Below, in pieces: positions 55,589-64,000 of a stretch of DNA of 64,000 nucleotides (position 1 is its first letter; the number at the start of each line of letters is the position of its first letter). The notes beneath the pieces are model-generated. The model saw nothing but the letters and a program-made list of their open reading frames with translations, was not told the origin of the DNA and searched no databases. The position numbers and the translations under genes were made by a program. This DNA comes from JASGTU01 sp963821815 (GTDB lineage Bacteria > Chloroflexota > Anaerolineae > Caldilineales > Caldilineaceae), in contig CAWGFG010000002.1 in the NCBI GenBank assembly GCA_963821815.1, forward strand, positions 558,001 to 622,000, in the 5' to 3' direction.

Positions 55589-55651
55589 CATATCCTCTTA
55601 CACACACTGAACTTGCTACACAACTTGTTTGCCTATCTTGCGCTCACCGGT

Positions 55652-57334
55652 CTAGGCGCCCTCTGCTCGCACCTCGCGTCGCAGGGAGCGCAGCCGTTTC
55701 ATGACGTCATTCTCGCCGCGCCCGAAGTAATCGTACAGCCGCTTATAGTCGGCGTACAGGCGGTCGTAGACGGCCACATTCTCCGGGATAGGCTTGTAGA
55801 CGATGTCTTTCAGCCCGCCCATCTTTGTTGAGGCGGCGTAGATGTCGTCGTAGCCGCCGGCGGCAGCGCCTGCTGCGACGGCGCCGTGCATGGCTGCGCC
55901 CAACGCACCGCCGAGCGAGCTCTTGATGACGCGGAATTCACGATTCGTCACGTCCGAATAGATCTGCATCAGCAGCGGATTGCGGTCCGGCAAACCACCT
56001 GCCGCCACGATCGTGTCCACGGCGACGCCGTTATCCGTGAAGCCCTCGATGATGACGCGTGTGCCGAACGCCGTCGACTCCAACATGGCGCGATAGAGGT
56101 CCGGTGCAGTCGTGGCTAACGTCATGCCGATAAACAGGCCGCTCAGTTCGACGTCCACCAGTGTGGAGCGATTGCCATTCCACCAGTCCAGTGCCAGGAC
56201 GCCGTGCTCGCCCGGCTTCTGTTTTGCGGCTTCCTCGGTCAACAGTTCATGTACGGAAACGCCACGCGCCTTTGCGGCATCATGGTATTCCGGCGGCACA
56301 GCATTGTCCACGAACCAGGCGAAGATATCGCCTACCCCGCTCTGACCAGACTCGTAGCCGTAGAGTCCCGGCACGATGCCGTCTTCCACGACGCCGCACA
56401 TACCGGGCGCTTCTTTGCGCTCCTTGGATAGCACCATGTGGCAGTTGCTTGTACCCATGATGATCGTCATGACGCCTGGCTCAATTGCCTGGGCAGCAGG
56501 CGGAGTGGCATGGGCGTCCACATTGGCGACGGCAACCGCCGTGCCAGGTTCTAGTCCCATCCATCCGGCTGCTTCCTCGGTTAGTCCGCCGGCTTTGGCG
56601 CCAAGCGGCATGATATCGCGACTCATCTTGGCATCCACTACGTCTGCGAAATCCGGGTTCAACGCAGCGAAGAACTTCTTGCTCGGGAAGCCTTCTTCCT
56701 TCTGATAGATAGCCTTATAGCCAGCCGTGCAGGAGTTGCGGGTTTCATTGCCGGTCATTTGCCAAATGACCCAGTCAGCAGCTTCGATCATGCGGTCGGC
56801 AGCGTTATAGATTTCAGGGTCTTCGTCCAGAATCTGCAGCGCCTTGCTATAGAACCACTCGGATGAAATCTTACCGCCATACAAGTCGAGCCAGGTCTCG
56901 CCCATCTTGCGTGCGGTCTCGTTGATGAGATCCGCTTCCGGCTGCGCAGCGTGGTGTTTCCACAGCTTGACCCACGCGTGCGGGTGGTTGCGGTACTCTG
57001 GTATTTGCGCCAGAGCCGTACCGTCCGCCATGGCTGGCAACATGGTGCACGCCGTAAAATCGATGCTGACGCCGATGACGTCTTTCGGGTCTACGCCGCT
57101 TTCAGCCAGTACGGCGGGTACCGTGTTTTGCAGAGTTCGGATATAGTCATCCGGATCCTGCAGAGCCCAGTCAGGTTCCAGGCGAATGTCGGTACACGGC
57201 AGCGTTTCGTCGATCACGCCGTTTCGGTATGGGTAGACGGCAGTGGCTATCTCGTCGCCATTAGCCACATCTACAAGCAATGCGCGTCCGGATTCGGTAC
57301 CGAAGTCAATGCCGATTGCGAATTTTGAGCCCAT
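55652..57334 (-). CDS. araB: L-ribulokinase
   Basis: FGGY-family kinase that phosphorylates L-ribulose. The FGGY opening FAIGIDFGTESGRALLVDV, the SIDFTACTMLP loop, GTSNCHMVLSK and the C-terminal VAAGGLPDRNPLLMQIYSDVTNRE with ATP-site GGALGAAMHGAVAAGAA are all present. Length of 560 matches long-form AraB. RBS AAGGAG stands 9 bases before the ATG. Upstream are a strong hairpin (57491-57530) and the isomerase gene; araD follows. Confidence 0.95.
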   Translation of the reverse strand: MGSKFAIGIDFGTESGRALLVDVANGDEIATAVYPYRNGVIDETLPCTDIRLEPDWALQDPDDYIRTLQNTVPAVLAESGVDPKDVIGVSIDFTACTMLPAMADGTALAQIPEYRNHPHAWVKLWKHHAAQPEADLINETARKMGETWLDLYGGKISSEWFYSKALQILDEDPEIYNAADRMIEAADWVIWQMTGNETRNSCTAGYKAIYQKEEGFPSKKFFAALNPDFADVVDAKMSRDIMPLGAKAGGLTEEAAGWMGLEPGTAVAVANVDAHATPPAAQAIEPGVMTIIMGTSNCHMVLSKERKEAPGMCGVVEDGIVPGLYGYESGQSGVGDIFAWFVDNAVPPEYHDAAKARGVSVHELLTEEAAKQKPGEHGVLALDWWNGNRSTLVDVELSGLFIGMTLATTAPDLYRAMLESTAFGTRVIIEGFTDNGVAVDTIVAAGGLPDRNPLLMQIYSDVTNREFRVIKSSLGGALGAAMHGAVAAGAAAGGYDDIYAASTKMGGLKDIVYKPIPENVAVYDRLYADYKRLYDYFGRGENDVMKRLRSLRREVRAEGA

Positions 57335-57490
57335 GCGCGCTTTCTCCTTCGACTGTCACTAAGGTGAACAATTTTCCCCATGCATTATGCTGCAAACGCA
57401 GTTGTGTTACAGATGTACTTTTCACGGTCCCGAAACGAATTTGGTATCGTAAACAGGGCACTGTTTAGGCGAAATGCATATCTTCGTTGC

Positions 57491-57530
57491 GTGGATGGCT
57501 GAACCGTCGATCGACAGGGCAGCCATCCAC
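57491..57530 (-). promoter_or_regulatory. Long hairpin between the isomerase and araB
   Basis: GTGGATGGCTG and CAGCCATCCAC form a perfect 11-bp stem with an 18-base loop containing the palindrome GTCGATCGAC. No T-run follows, so it is more likely an mRNA-stability or processing element, or a regulator site, than a terminator. Confidence 0.55.
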
Positions 57531-57549
57531 CACATCAACTGAATGAACT

Positions 57550-58971
57550 CTAGCTGTGGCGATAGACGTCCCAGCCCTTGTACTTCGTCAAGGCCTCATA
57601 GACCGCCGTAGCCGTTCTGGACGGGTTGACGGTTACGTGGTGCTCGTAGCCGTTGTCGCAGATGTAGGCCAGAAGTTTTTGGAACTCAGGCACCTTCACG
57701 ACGCCGTAACCGCCGAAGGTCAGCAATGGATCGTCTGTAAACGCGCCTTCGCCAACGTATGCGCGCATTTTGCCGCTGAAGTCATCCGTACTCACACGCA
57801 GATAAGTGAAGTCATTGGCTGCAACACGACCATACATGGCTCCGTATGTGTTATCCAAACCTACTGAACCGGCAATGATTTTCTGGAAGCTCACGGTAGG
57901 ACTGCCTTCGCCCTCAGTTCGGAAGATGTCCTTGGGCAGGTTGCTGCAGTGGAACACAACTCCTTTGTCGGGATCATCACCGTAGTTGTTGTTCCAGTCG
58001 ACGATGGCGCTGGGGATCTGGCTCGCCTGCGCCAGCACCCACATGGCGACGGTACCCATGATGTCCACTTCACAGGCGCTTGGCATCAGCTTATTGCTCA
58101 TCATGCTCATGATGGAGCACGGCACGATGCCAAAGAACTCCTCCATAGCTGTCCAGCACTGGATGGCGGATGCCTGAAGCTCGTGTTCTGACATCCAATT
58201 GTCGATGGCGGCGCCGAATTTCGCCATTTTCATCACAGACTCGCCAGGCGCGTCCTCCATCTCGGCGTAATCGTTTATCTCCGCCAATTTGGCTTGAACC
58301 GCGGGATCATCGTCCGACATGTTGCCAATCCAGCCGAACAATTCGTACATATCTAGTGTTTCCACCGAGATGCCGGTCTGTTCCAGCATCTTCTCACTGT
58401 AGCGCACTGTATTGAATGCCGGAGGTCGAGCGCCCAGGGCGCCGATACGCAGATTCTTTAGGCTGCTGGTAACGCGACAGGTGGCAGCGAAGTTCGCAAG
58501 GTCCTGCATAAAGCTAGGATCGCTGGGCGCAATTGTGTGTTTGGATGTCAGCGTAAAGGGGATGCCGTACTGTTTTAGGTTGTTGCAGGCGGACATCTTG
58601 CCACAGAAGCTGTCACGTCTTTCGGACAGCGTCATCGCATTAACCTCATCAGGGTAGGCATGGATGAGTACTGGAACATCCAAGTTCGACCAGCGCAACG
58701 TATTTGCAATGGCTCGTTCGTCGCCGAAATTCGGCAATGTGACGACAATACCGTCGATTTCCTTGCTGTGTGAGTCGAAGAAGTCAGCGTACGTATGAGC
58801 ATCCTCAAGGCTCTCGACGCTGCCAAATGAGGTCTCGCTCTTGTCGGGTACAAGTACTTTGAAGCCGGCGCCTTCCAACGTCTGAATCATCTCTTCGCGA
58901 CCGGTCTCACAGAGTTCGCTGGGGAAGAATCCTCGATTGCCCACTATGAGGCCAAGTGTTACGGATTTCAT
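57550..58971 (-). CDS. L-arabinose/L-fucose isomerase-family protein
   Basis: FucI/AraA-fold sugar isomerase, predicted to convert L-arabinose to L-ribulose given araB, araD and GH51 beside it. Seen are IDGIVVTLPNFGDERA, VLIHAYPDEVNAM, LGARPPAFNTVRYSE and the metal-site-like SACEVDIMGTVAM. Length of 473 is nearer FucI-like than classical AraA, so I assign the reaction by context and not by close homology. I start at ATG 58971 (MKSVTLGL) with AAGGAG 9 bases upstream; the ATG at 58998 adds nine residues. A promoter is at 59005-59033. Confidence 0.82.
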   Translation of the reverse strand: MKSVTLGLIVGNRGFFPSELCETGREEMIQTLEGAGFKVLVPDKSETSFGSVESLEDAHTYADFFDSHSKEIDGIVVTLPNFGDERAIANTLRWSNLDVPVLIHAYPDEVNAMTLSERRDSFCGKMSACNNLKQYGIPFTLTSKHTIAPSDPSFMQDLANFAATCRVTSSLKNLRIGALGARPPAFNTVRYSEKMLEQTGISVETLDMYELFGWIGNMSDDDPAVQAKLAEINDYAEMEDAPGESVMKMAKFGAAIDNWMSEHELQASAIQCWTAMEEFFGIVPCSIMSMMSNKLMPSACEVDIMGTVAMWVLAQASQIPSAIVDWNNNYGDDPDKGVVFHCSNLPKDIFRTEGEGSPTVSFQKIIAGSVGLDNTYGAMYGRVAANDFTYLRVSTDDFSGKMRAYVGEGAFTDDPLLTFGGYGVVKVPEFQKLLAYICDNGYEHHVTVNPSRTATAVYEALTKYKGWDVYRHS

Positions 58972-59004
58972 CTTCAATTCTCCTTGCCCATGAGTCATGG
59001 AGCT

Positions 59005-59033
59005 ATGGTATTTAGGTACGATGGTTTTATCAA
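59005..59033 (-). promoter_or_regulatory. Promoter of the arabinose isomerase gene
   Basis: On the minus strand TTGATA (59033-59028), a 17-base spacer and TACCAT (59010-59005). No clear operator repeat is visible beside it. Confidence 0.5.
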
Positions 59034-59239
59034 GCGAGCCGTTGTGTTACGAAAGGATTAGCGTAAACACACCTGTATAGTGATATCAGCGGCCCAGGGA
59101 CTGAATAAATTGTGGACAGACAAACGCGAAACGGTAGATAGAATTCTAGTTTGGTTGGTGAGAAAACACAATTTTCGGGCTCCGGGAACTGCCGGTGAGC
59201 GTGTGACAGACGGGCAGTCGTGCTCAACGATGGACATGG

Positions 59240-60313
59240 CTACTGGTTTGTCCAGCTTTCTACCTGGCGAACTAGCTCGCGGGCTTCACGCTCAGAGTCG
59301 ACGGTCGTATTGATCAGCAGACCTTTCGGCGCCAGTTCCCGTATCAGCGTTTCCACATGTTCCGGTCCTGTTTGCAGATGTAAACTGCGCCCGGATTCCT
59401 GGATGCGTTTGAGCAGGGGTATCCAGTGCGGCATTGGCGGCGCGCCCGCGCCCGGAACCCACTGGATCGCACGGATTTCCGGGACCGTTAAGAGCAGGTC
59501 CAGGTGGCGTATGCAGTCGGGACCGTCCAAATGATAGATGGCGCGGTCCAGGTACTGGGCGTGGTTGATAAGTTCGTCGAGCATGAATTCCTCGAACATG
59601 GCAGGCGATATGAGCGCAATGAAATCCAGCTGGATGGAGTTGGCGCGACCCGCGTACCACGATGGCAGCCATCCCGACGAACTGCCATACTTTTCAGTCT
59701 CGACTGCAGCGAAGAAATCGTCGTTGACTTGGATGACGATGGGCTGTAGCTGCGCCATGGTCGCGGCAACGGCGTCGGGGCTGTCGAACATGTCGAAACA
59801 GAGTTGCTGTCGCCCGCGCAAGGCTGATAGCGCATCTCCGCCTGAGTGGGTATCCGGGATGCCGGTGATCCACTTGCCGCGGCCCGCCTCATGCGCACGG
59901 TTCAGCAGCTCCATTTGCATCTGCCACCAATTATTTTCTCTGTCGAGTTTGTACTGGGGCAGCGGATCCCAGGAATCAATGATGGGGTCTACCCAACTCG
60001 TCACTTCGTCAAAATGGATCGGCGCGCCCAAGAACGCGGAAAAGGCATCCGGTCCCAGGTCCGGGTTGAACAACGGAAACGCTTCGCCGCCGTAGTAGGT
60101 GCAGCGGATCTGCTCACTTCTGCTCTCCAGTTGATAGTCTAGATTCGTCCACTGTTCTTCAACCGTAGGCGGTTTGGGTACAGGACGCGGCGTCACGCCA
60201 TCCCGTGGCGCCGTCACCTGAACGACGACACGGTCGATCACTTCCTGCTCCCACCAGGCGAGCAGTCTGTTCTGAGCGGCATCCCAATCTTCTTTGTATT
60301 CCAGAGCATTCAT
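59240..60313 (-). CDS. Uroporphyrinogen-decarboxylase-fold protein of unknown function (copy 1)
   Basis: 357 residues. The middle (DMFDSPDAVAATMAQLQPIV) and end (YHLDGPDCIRHLDLLLTVPEIRAIQWVPG) fit the URO-D/MtaA TIM-barrel superfamily. It lacks the HxC-Cys zinc motif of the methyltransferase branch, having HLDGP where copy 2 has HICGD. It is not a haem-pathway HemE: the N-terminal substrate-binding RQAGR is absent. Lies between the arabinose isomerase and copy 2 on the same strand. The substrate might be a sugar or aromatic; nothing in the sequence decides. Confidence 0.7.
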   Translation of the reverse strand: MNALEYKEDWDAAQNRLLAWWEQEVIDRVVVQVTAPRDGVTPRPVPKPPTVEEQWTNLDYQLESRSEQIRCTYYGGEAFPLFNPDLGPDAFSAFLGAPIHFDEVTSWVDPIIDSWDPLPQYKLDRENNWWQMQMELLNRAHEAGRGKWITGIPDTHSGGDALSALRGRQQLCFDMFDSPDAVAATMAQLQPIVIQVNDDFFAAVETEKYGSSSGWLPSWYAGRANSIQLDFIALISPAMFEEFMLDELINHAQYLDRAIYHLDGPDCIRHLDLLLTVPEIRAIQWVPGAGAPPMPHWIPLLKRIQESGRSLHLQTGPEHVETLIRELAPKGLLINTTVDSEREARELVRQVESWTNQ

Positions 60314-60399
60314 ATACGATGCGTAGATTCCTTAGCTGATGAATGAAAACGTGTGATTCGCTATCAAACAGTGATTTGGCGTAGTACGGACTGTGTTGT

Positions 60400-61465
60400 C
60401 TACGCAGCCTCCATTCCCGGGTAGGGTTGGCTGTGCGCGACATCGATCATCGCCTTCACGTTTTCCAACGGCGAGTAGCGGGGCACAATGCAGCCGGAGC
60501 CCAGCAGGAAACCTCCGCCGACACCGGCGTCGTCGATGCACTTCTGTGCGGCGGCTGCAATGGATTCTGGCGTACCCTGCAGGAACTCCACCACCGTATG
60601 CACATTCCCCACGAGAACAACCTGGTCGCCTATGAGCTCCTTGGCCACGGCCATGTCCACGGCGTCGTCTATCTCTACCATGTCAGCGCCGGTAGCAGCA
60701 TAGTCTTTCAGCACGCGCGTGCTGTCACCGCAGATGTGGAGCAGTTTGTGATCAATGCCATGCTCGGCCCACGCGGCGAAGACCTTCTGTTGGGACGGGA
60801 AGGCGTACTTCCGGTACGTTGCCGGGGAGATGACATTGCAGGATGCCAGCGAATCACCGTTATGGAGAGATGTCGGCGCCGGCTTCGTAACAGGCAATGC
60901 CAAAGCGCGTCAGGGCTTCGGTCGTCAATTCCAATGCGTGGTTGACGGCCTTTTCATTTGCGCCTTCCATGCCCGCTTCGATCATGGCGATCTCCATGAG
61001 CCACTGCTGCGTGCCGATCAAATAGGACGCTAGGGCAAACGGACCGGTACCCGGCGAGCGCACTGCCAGTTCATCGCCGACAGCTTGGCGCGCAAGCTTG
61101 ATCGCCGCCAGCATGACAGGCATGCGTCCGTCTGTGTGCGGGTCGGGCACGTCCAAGTCGAAGACCTCGTTGATGTCGGACAGCGGCGGCTTTTGCAGCG
61201 ACGGCATTTCGCCGTCGTCGCGCGAAGTGATGCAGCCGAACCCTTCTGCAATGTAATAGTTGTCGGAGCCGATGGCGATAACGTCGTTGCCCACCATCTC
61301 CTGCAGGCCGAGCTGCGCACTCACCATAGCTTCGGGCTTGGTGTAATAGTCCAATAGTGGCGTGTCCGTGCTCACGGCTGCAATGTCGTACATGTAGGGC
61401 ATGGCGGCAATGCAATCGGTTGGTTCACGATGGATGGCGCGAATGACGCGCTCGCGAGCTTTCAT
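60400..61465 (-). pseudogene. URO-D/MtaA-like protein, reading frame disrupted (copy 2)
   Basis: From ATG 61465 the first frame reads MKARERVIRAIHREPTDC to CYEAGADIS and stops at 60860. The second frame (from about 60903) reads SLHNGDSLASCNVISPATYRKY to the end at 60400. Together they form one complete protein of about 354 residues, split at a one-base excess near ATCTCTCCATAACGG. The second half has HICGDST and GSGCIVP, the HxC plus Cys zinc pattern of corrinoid/CoM-type methyltransferases (MtaA/CmuA), so it differs from HemE. RBS GGAG precedes the ATG. Likely a pseudogene, or an assembly indel. Confidence 0.8.
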
Positions 61466-61508
61466 GGCAGACTCCGTTTCGACACTTTAGTAGCGAAGAT
61501 TGTCAGGT

Positions 61509-63023
61509 TCAGCGGACGTTCTTGTCCAGCAGAATCACATTCCACGATGCCGGGGGAAGCAGCGCTTTCAGTATGTGTTCATCTATGCATGCATTATCTA
61601 CCGTTCCCGGTACGACGTTGGTTGGATCGTCCTGCGAGTTGGTCGCGCTTAGGTCGTCAGCTGTAAGGACAATGTGCTCGCGAACGGCATAGCCTGGAAA
61701 CGCGAGCACGTCGCCTTCAATTGGAAGCGGTGAATCGACGTTGCGATTTACGGCGAACACGGCTAGCGATTCCTGATCCTCGTTCCACACGGCTACGGAT
61801 TCCAGATAGGGTACGGACTCGAACTCATCGTCATGATACGCAGGCGACTTGACGCGTACGTCCAGCGCAACCCCCTGACCGTATCGCGCTGCATGCAGGT
61901 AGGGATAATAGTGGGTCTGTCGCCACGCCGGTTTGCCGGCGCTCGTCATGATGGGTGCGTTGACGTTCACCAATTGGGCCTGGCAGCCGATCTTAACGCG
62001 GTCGGCATGCTTCATCAGTGAAATGAGCATCGTGCCGACGACCAGCGCCTCTTCCAGCGTGTAATTGCCCTCAGCGATAGCTGGCGCTTGCTGCCAGGGC
62101 GCCGGTTTGGGCTCGCTATGGCGCGTCTCGTACCAGACATTCCACTCGTCGAAGCACAAATTTACGGTTTTCTTGCTGCGCTTCTTGGCCTTGACCGCCT
62201 CGCAGATGCCGACAACTGTCTCAATGTAGCGGTCCATATCCAGCGATCGGGCGAGGAAATTTGGCGTATCTCTGCCGCTTTTCGTGTAATAGGTGTGCAG
62301 CGAGATGTAGTCAACCGTCTCGTACGTGTGCTCGAGAACTGTCTCTTCCCATGAGCCGAATGTCGGCATAGAGCTGTTGGAGCTGCCGCACACGACCAGT
62401 TCGATGGAGGGATCGACCCAGCGAATAGCCTTTCCAGTTTCCGCAGCCAATCTGCCGTACTCATCCGCGGTTTTGTGCCCGATCTGCCAGGGACCGTCCA
62501 TCTCATTGCCGAGGCACCAAAGCTTGATGTCGTAGGGGTCTACGCGGCCGTTCCGAATGCGCAGGTCACTCCAGTAGGTGCCCATGGGATGGCTGCAATA
62601 CTCGACAAGGCTGCGGGCGGCGTCCAGCCCGCGCGTGCCAAGATTGACCGCCATGATGGGCTCAGTCCCGGCCATTTCACACCAGTCCATGAACTCGTGC
62701 AGGCCAAACTGGTTCGTCTCAACTGACGCCCATGCCAGGTCGAGCCGCGTGGGCCGTTGGTCTTTGAGACCGATGCCGTCTTCCCAGTTGTAGCCGGAAA
62801 CGAAATTGCCTCCGGGATAGCGTAGTACGGGAATGCCTAGCTCTCGCACCAACGCCAATACGTCTGTCCGGAATCCGTTCTCGTCGGCACTGGGGTCGTC
62901 GGGGTCATAGATGCCGCCGTAGATGGCGCGTCCCATGTGCTCGATAAACGAACCGTATAACCGCGGGTCAATCTCGCCGATGGCCAACTCTGGATGCACG
63001 ACGAAGCTTGCGCGTTCGCTCAT
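61509..63023 (-). CDS. abfA: Alpha-L-arabinofuranosidase (GH51)
   Basis: Retaining GH51 enzyme removing L-arabinofuranosyl side groups from arabinan, arabinoxylan or oligomers. The opening GEIDPRLYGSFIEHMGRAIYGG is characteristic. Catalytic Glu residues are in WCLGNEMDGPW (acid/base) and CFDEWNVWYE (nucleophile). No signal peptide, so it acts on imported oligosaccharides in the cytoplasm. 504 residues is the family norm. AGGAAA precedes the ATG. It supplies L-arabinose to the ara genes nearby. Confidence 0.94.
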   Translation of the reverse strand: MSERASFVVHPELAIGEIDPRLYGSFIEHMGRAIYGGIYDPDDPSADENGFRTDVLALVRELGIPVLRYPGGNFVSGYNWEDGIGLKDQRPTRLDLAWASVETNQFGLHEFMDWCEMAGTEPIMAVNLGTRGLDAARSLVEYCSHPMGTYWSDLRIRNGRVDPYDIKLWCLGNEMDGPWQIGHKTADEYGRLAAETGKAIRWVDPSIELVVCGSSNSSMPTFGSWEETVLEHTYETVDYISLHTYYTKSGRDTPNFLARSLDMDRYIETVVGICEAVKAKKRSKKTVNLCFDEWNVWYETRHSEPKPAPWQQAPAIAEGNYTLEEALVVGTMLISLMKHADRVKIGCQAQLVNVNAPIMTSAGKPAWRQTHYYPYLHAARYGQGVALDVRVKSPAYHDDEFESVPYLESVAVWNEDQESLAVFAVNRNVDSPLPIEGDVLAFPGYAVREHIVLTADDLSATNSQDDPTNVVPGTVDNACIDEHILKALLPPASWNVILLDKNVR

Positions 63024-63109
63024 GATTAGTTTCCTACTCAGTCTTCAAAAATCCCTACGCCGGCTACTGTACAGGTTACAATATAGCCGAAGATGGTGTT
63101 GATTTTCCG

Positions 63110-64000
63110 CTAAACGTCCATGGACTCCAGCCATGTTTCATACACGGCTTCCATATTCTCCTGGCTCACATCCAGCCCCCACTCGCATTGGGCGATCACG
63201 CCGCCCTGCCCGTCATCTAGCGCTGCGCGAACACGACGCACCGCCGCGCGAACGTCATCCGTCGTGCCGAACGGCAGCGTCCACTGGCGGTCGATCTCGC
63301 CCCAGAAAGTAATCTGCCCCTTGAAACGGCGACCGATTTCCTCGATGTCCATGCAGAAAAGCTGTGAGTTGACAGCGTCCACGCCGATTTCAATCAGGTC
63401 CGGATAGATATCGAAGATGTGGCCGTCGGAGTGGAAGAACACGTCCTTGCCCGAACTGTGGATGAGGTCGACGTATTCCTTGTAAAGAGGCTTGAAGATC
63501 TCGCGCCACATTTTCGGTGAAATGAGCAATTGCTCCTGGCTGCCCCAGTCGTCCATGAACGAGATGGCATCCACGTCCGTGCCCGCCCACAACTCCAGTT
63601 CCCGCACAAAAAACTCGTGGACAAGATCGCGTAGTTTGATAACTTCGGGCACGCCCCATGCCAGGTCCATGTACAGGTTTTCCGACCCGCGCAGGAACTG
63701 CATGCGCTCGAAGGGACGCACTGTCGTTCCCGCCTTGACATACAGGTCGGTTTCGGCGCAGTTCTTGTCCACTGTGCTCAGGTCGGCCATGACCAGGATT
63801 TCGTCGGGCGGCGTCAATTCGTCCAGCTTGGACCAGTCCTCCAGAGGCGGTTGCTTCACTTCACCAATGACGCCGTGCTCGGCAACCGTGAACGGACAGC
63901 CCCATTCGTCGACATAGGTACCGATCATGGCAGGGGTGCCGCGGGTCTTGTAGCCCGTGCCGTAACGCACATCCGGACCGGTGCCGGTAGTGACTTCAGG
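63110..64000 (-). CDS. URO-D-fold protein (copy 3), 5' end outside the window
   Basis: The frame stays open to the window edge. At least 296 residues are visible, and the start is not in the window (the GTG at 63970 is internal to the family sequence). Superfamily features are VYVDEWGCPF-like TYVDEWGCPFTV, a VDAISFMDDWGSQEQLLISPKMWREIFKP stretch, FFHSDGHIFDIYPDLIEIG and FWGEIDRQ. The HxC-Cys zinc motif is replaced by HSDGH. It differs from copies 1 and 2, so the three are not recent tandem duplicates. Function unknown. Confidence 0.78.
   Translation of the reverse strand, partial: PEVTTGTGPDVRYGTGYKTRGTPAMIGTYVDEWGCPFTVAEHGVIGEVKQPPLEDWSKLDELTPPDEILVMADLSTVDKNCAETDLYVKAGTTVRPFERMQFLRGSENLYMDLAWGVPEVIKLRDLVHEFFVRELELWAGTDVDAISFMDDWGSQEQLLISPKMWREIFKPLYKEYVDLIHSSGKDVFFHSDGHIFDIYPDLIEIGVDAVNSQLFCMDIEEIGRRFKGQITFWGEIDRQWTLPFGTTDDVRAAVRRVRAALDDGQGGVIAQCEWGLDVSQENMEAVYETWLESMDV

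Overview
The window reads as a continuous stretch of bacterial chromosome with moderately high GC and densely packed genes on both strands. No phage, insertion sequence, CRISPR array, tRNA or rRNA was found. I infer a member of the Chloroflexota (Caldilineae/Anaerolineae-like). The basis is protein style (threonine/proline-rich linkers after lipoprotein signals, a DUF951 protein, a YacL-type PIN/TRAM protein beside cysS and rlmB, an actinobacterial-style Ile T-box) and not any taxonomic marker. No database search was possible.

Layout. 1-11.3 kb is a mostly plus-strand housekeeping run: lipid kinase, a frame-disrupted membrane protein, an HD hydrolase, a fumarylacetoacetase-family enzyme, argF, the c-di-AMP cyclase cdaA with its YbbR partner, der, an M28-like peptidase with altered metal ligands, and lgt divergent from a small lipoprotein. 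11.3-16.1 kb (minus) holds a GNAT protein, rlmB, cysS and a PIN/TRAM protein. 16.3-31.4 kb (mostly plus) holds a GT-C glycosyltransferase, a PIG-L deacetylase, a membrane protein with a predicted beta-helix, DUF951, NIF3, a GH-like lipoprotein, an HNH nuclease, an ABC-F ATPase, an S9 peptidase and a zinc-ribbon/LysM protein. Inside it, on the minus strand at 22262-22558, is a SelW-like gene interrupted by one in-frame TGA exactly at the selenocysteine position of CxxU, followed by a SECIS-like hairpin.

31.5-48.9 kb carries dnaN, a sigma factor with a probable membrane anti-sigma partner, pepA, a frame-disrupted four-carbon acid sugar kinase, an enolase-like protein with altered active-site residues, a second lipid kinase, a methyltransferase/acetyltransferase pair, an OFA-type MFS transporter, and an alaX-ileS operon behind a complete Ile-type T-box leader. 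49.4-53.4 kb (plus) has a CNNM/CBS transporter, a GH13_18 phosphorylase-like enzyme and a HAD hydrolase.

53.5-64 kb (minus) contains a Memo-family protein and an L-arabinose utilisation locus. GH51 arabinofuranosidase would release L-arabinose. The FucI/AraA-like isomerase, ribulokinase and ribulose-5-phosphate 4-epimerase would convert it to xylulose-5-phosphate. Three different uroporphyrinogen-decarboxylase-fold proteins are interspersed in this locus; one is frame-disrupted and one runs off the window edge.

The strongest novelty candidates are the SelW-like selenoprotein gene, the URO-D-fold trio in the arabinose locus, and AlaX placed under Ile T-box control. Three independent frameshifts mean either real gene decay or residual indel errors in the assembly.
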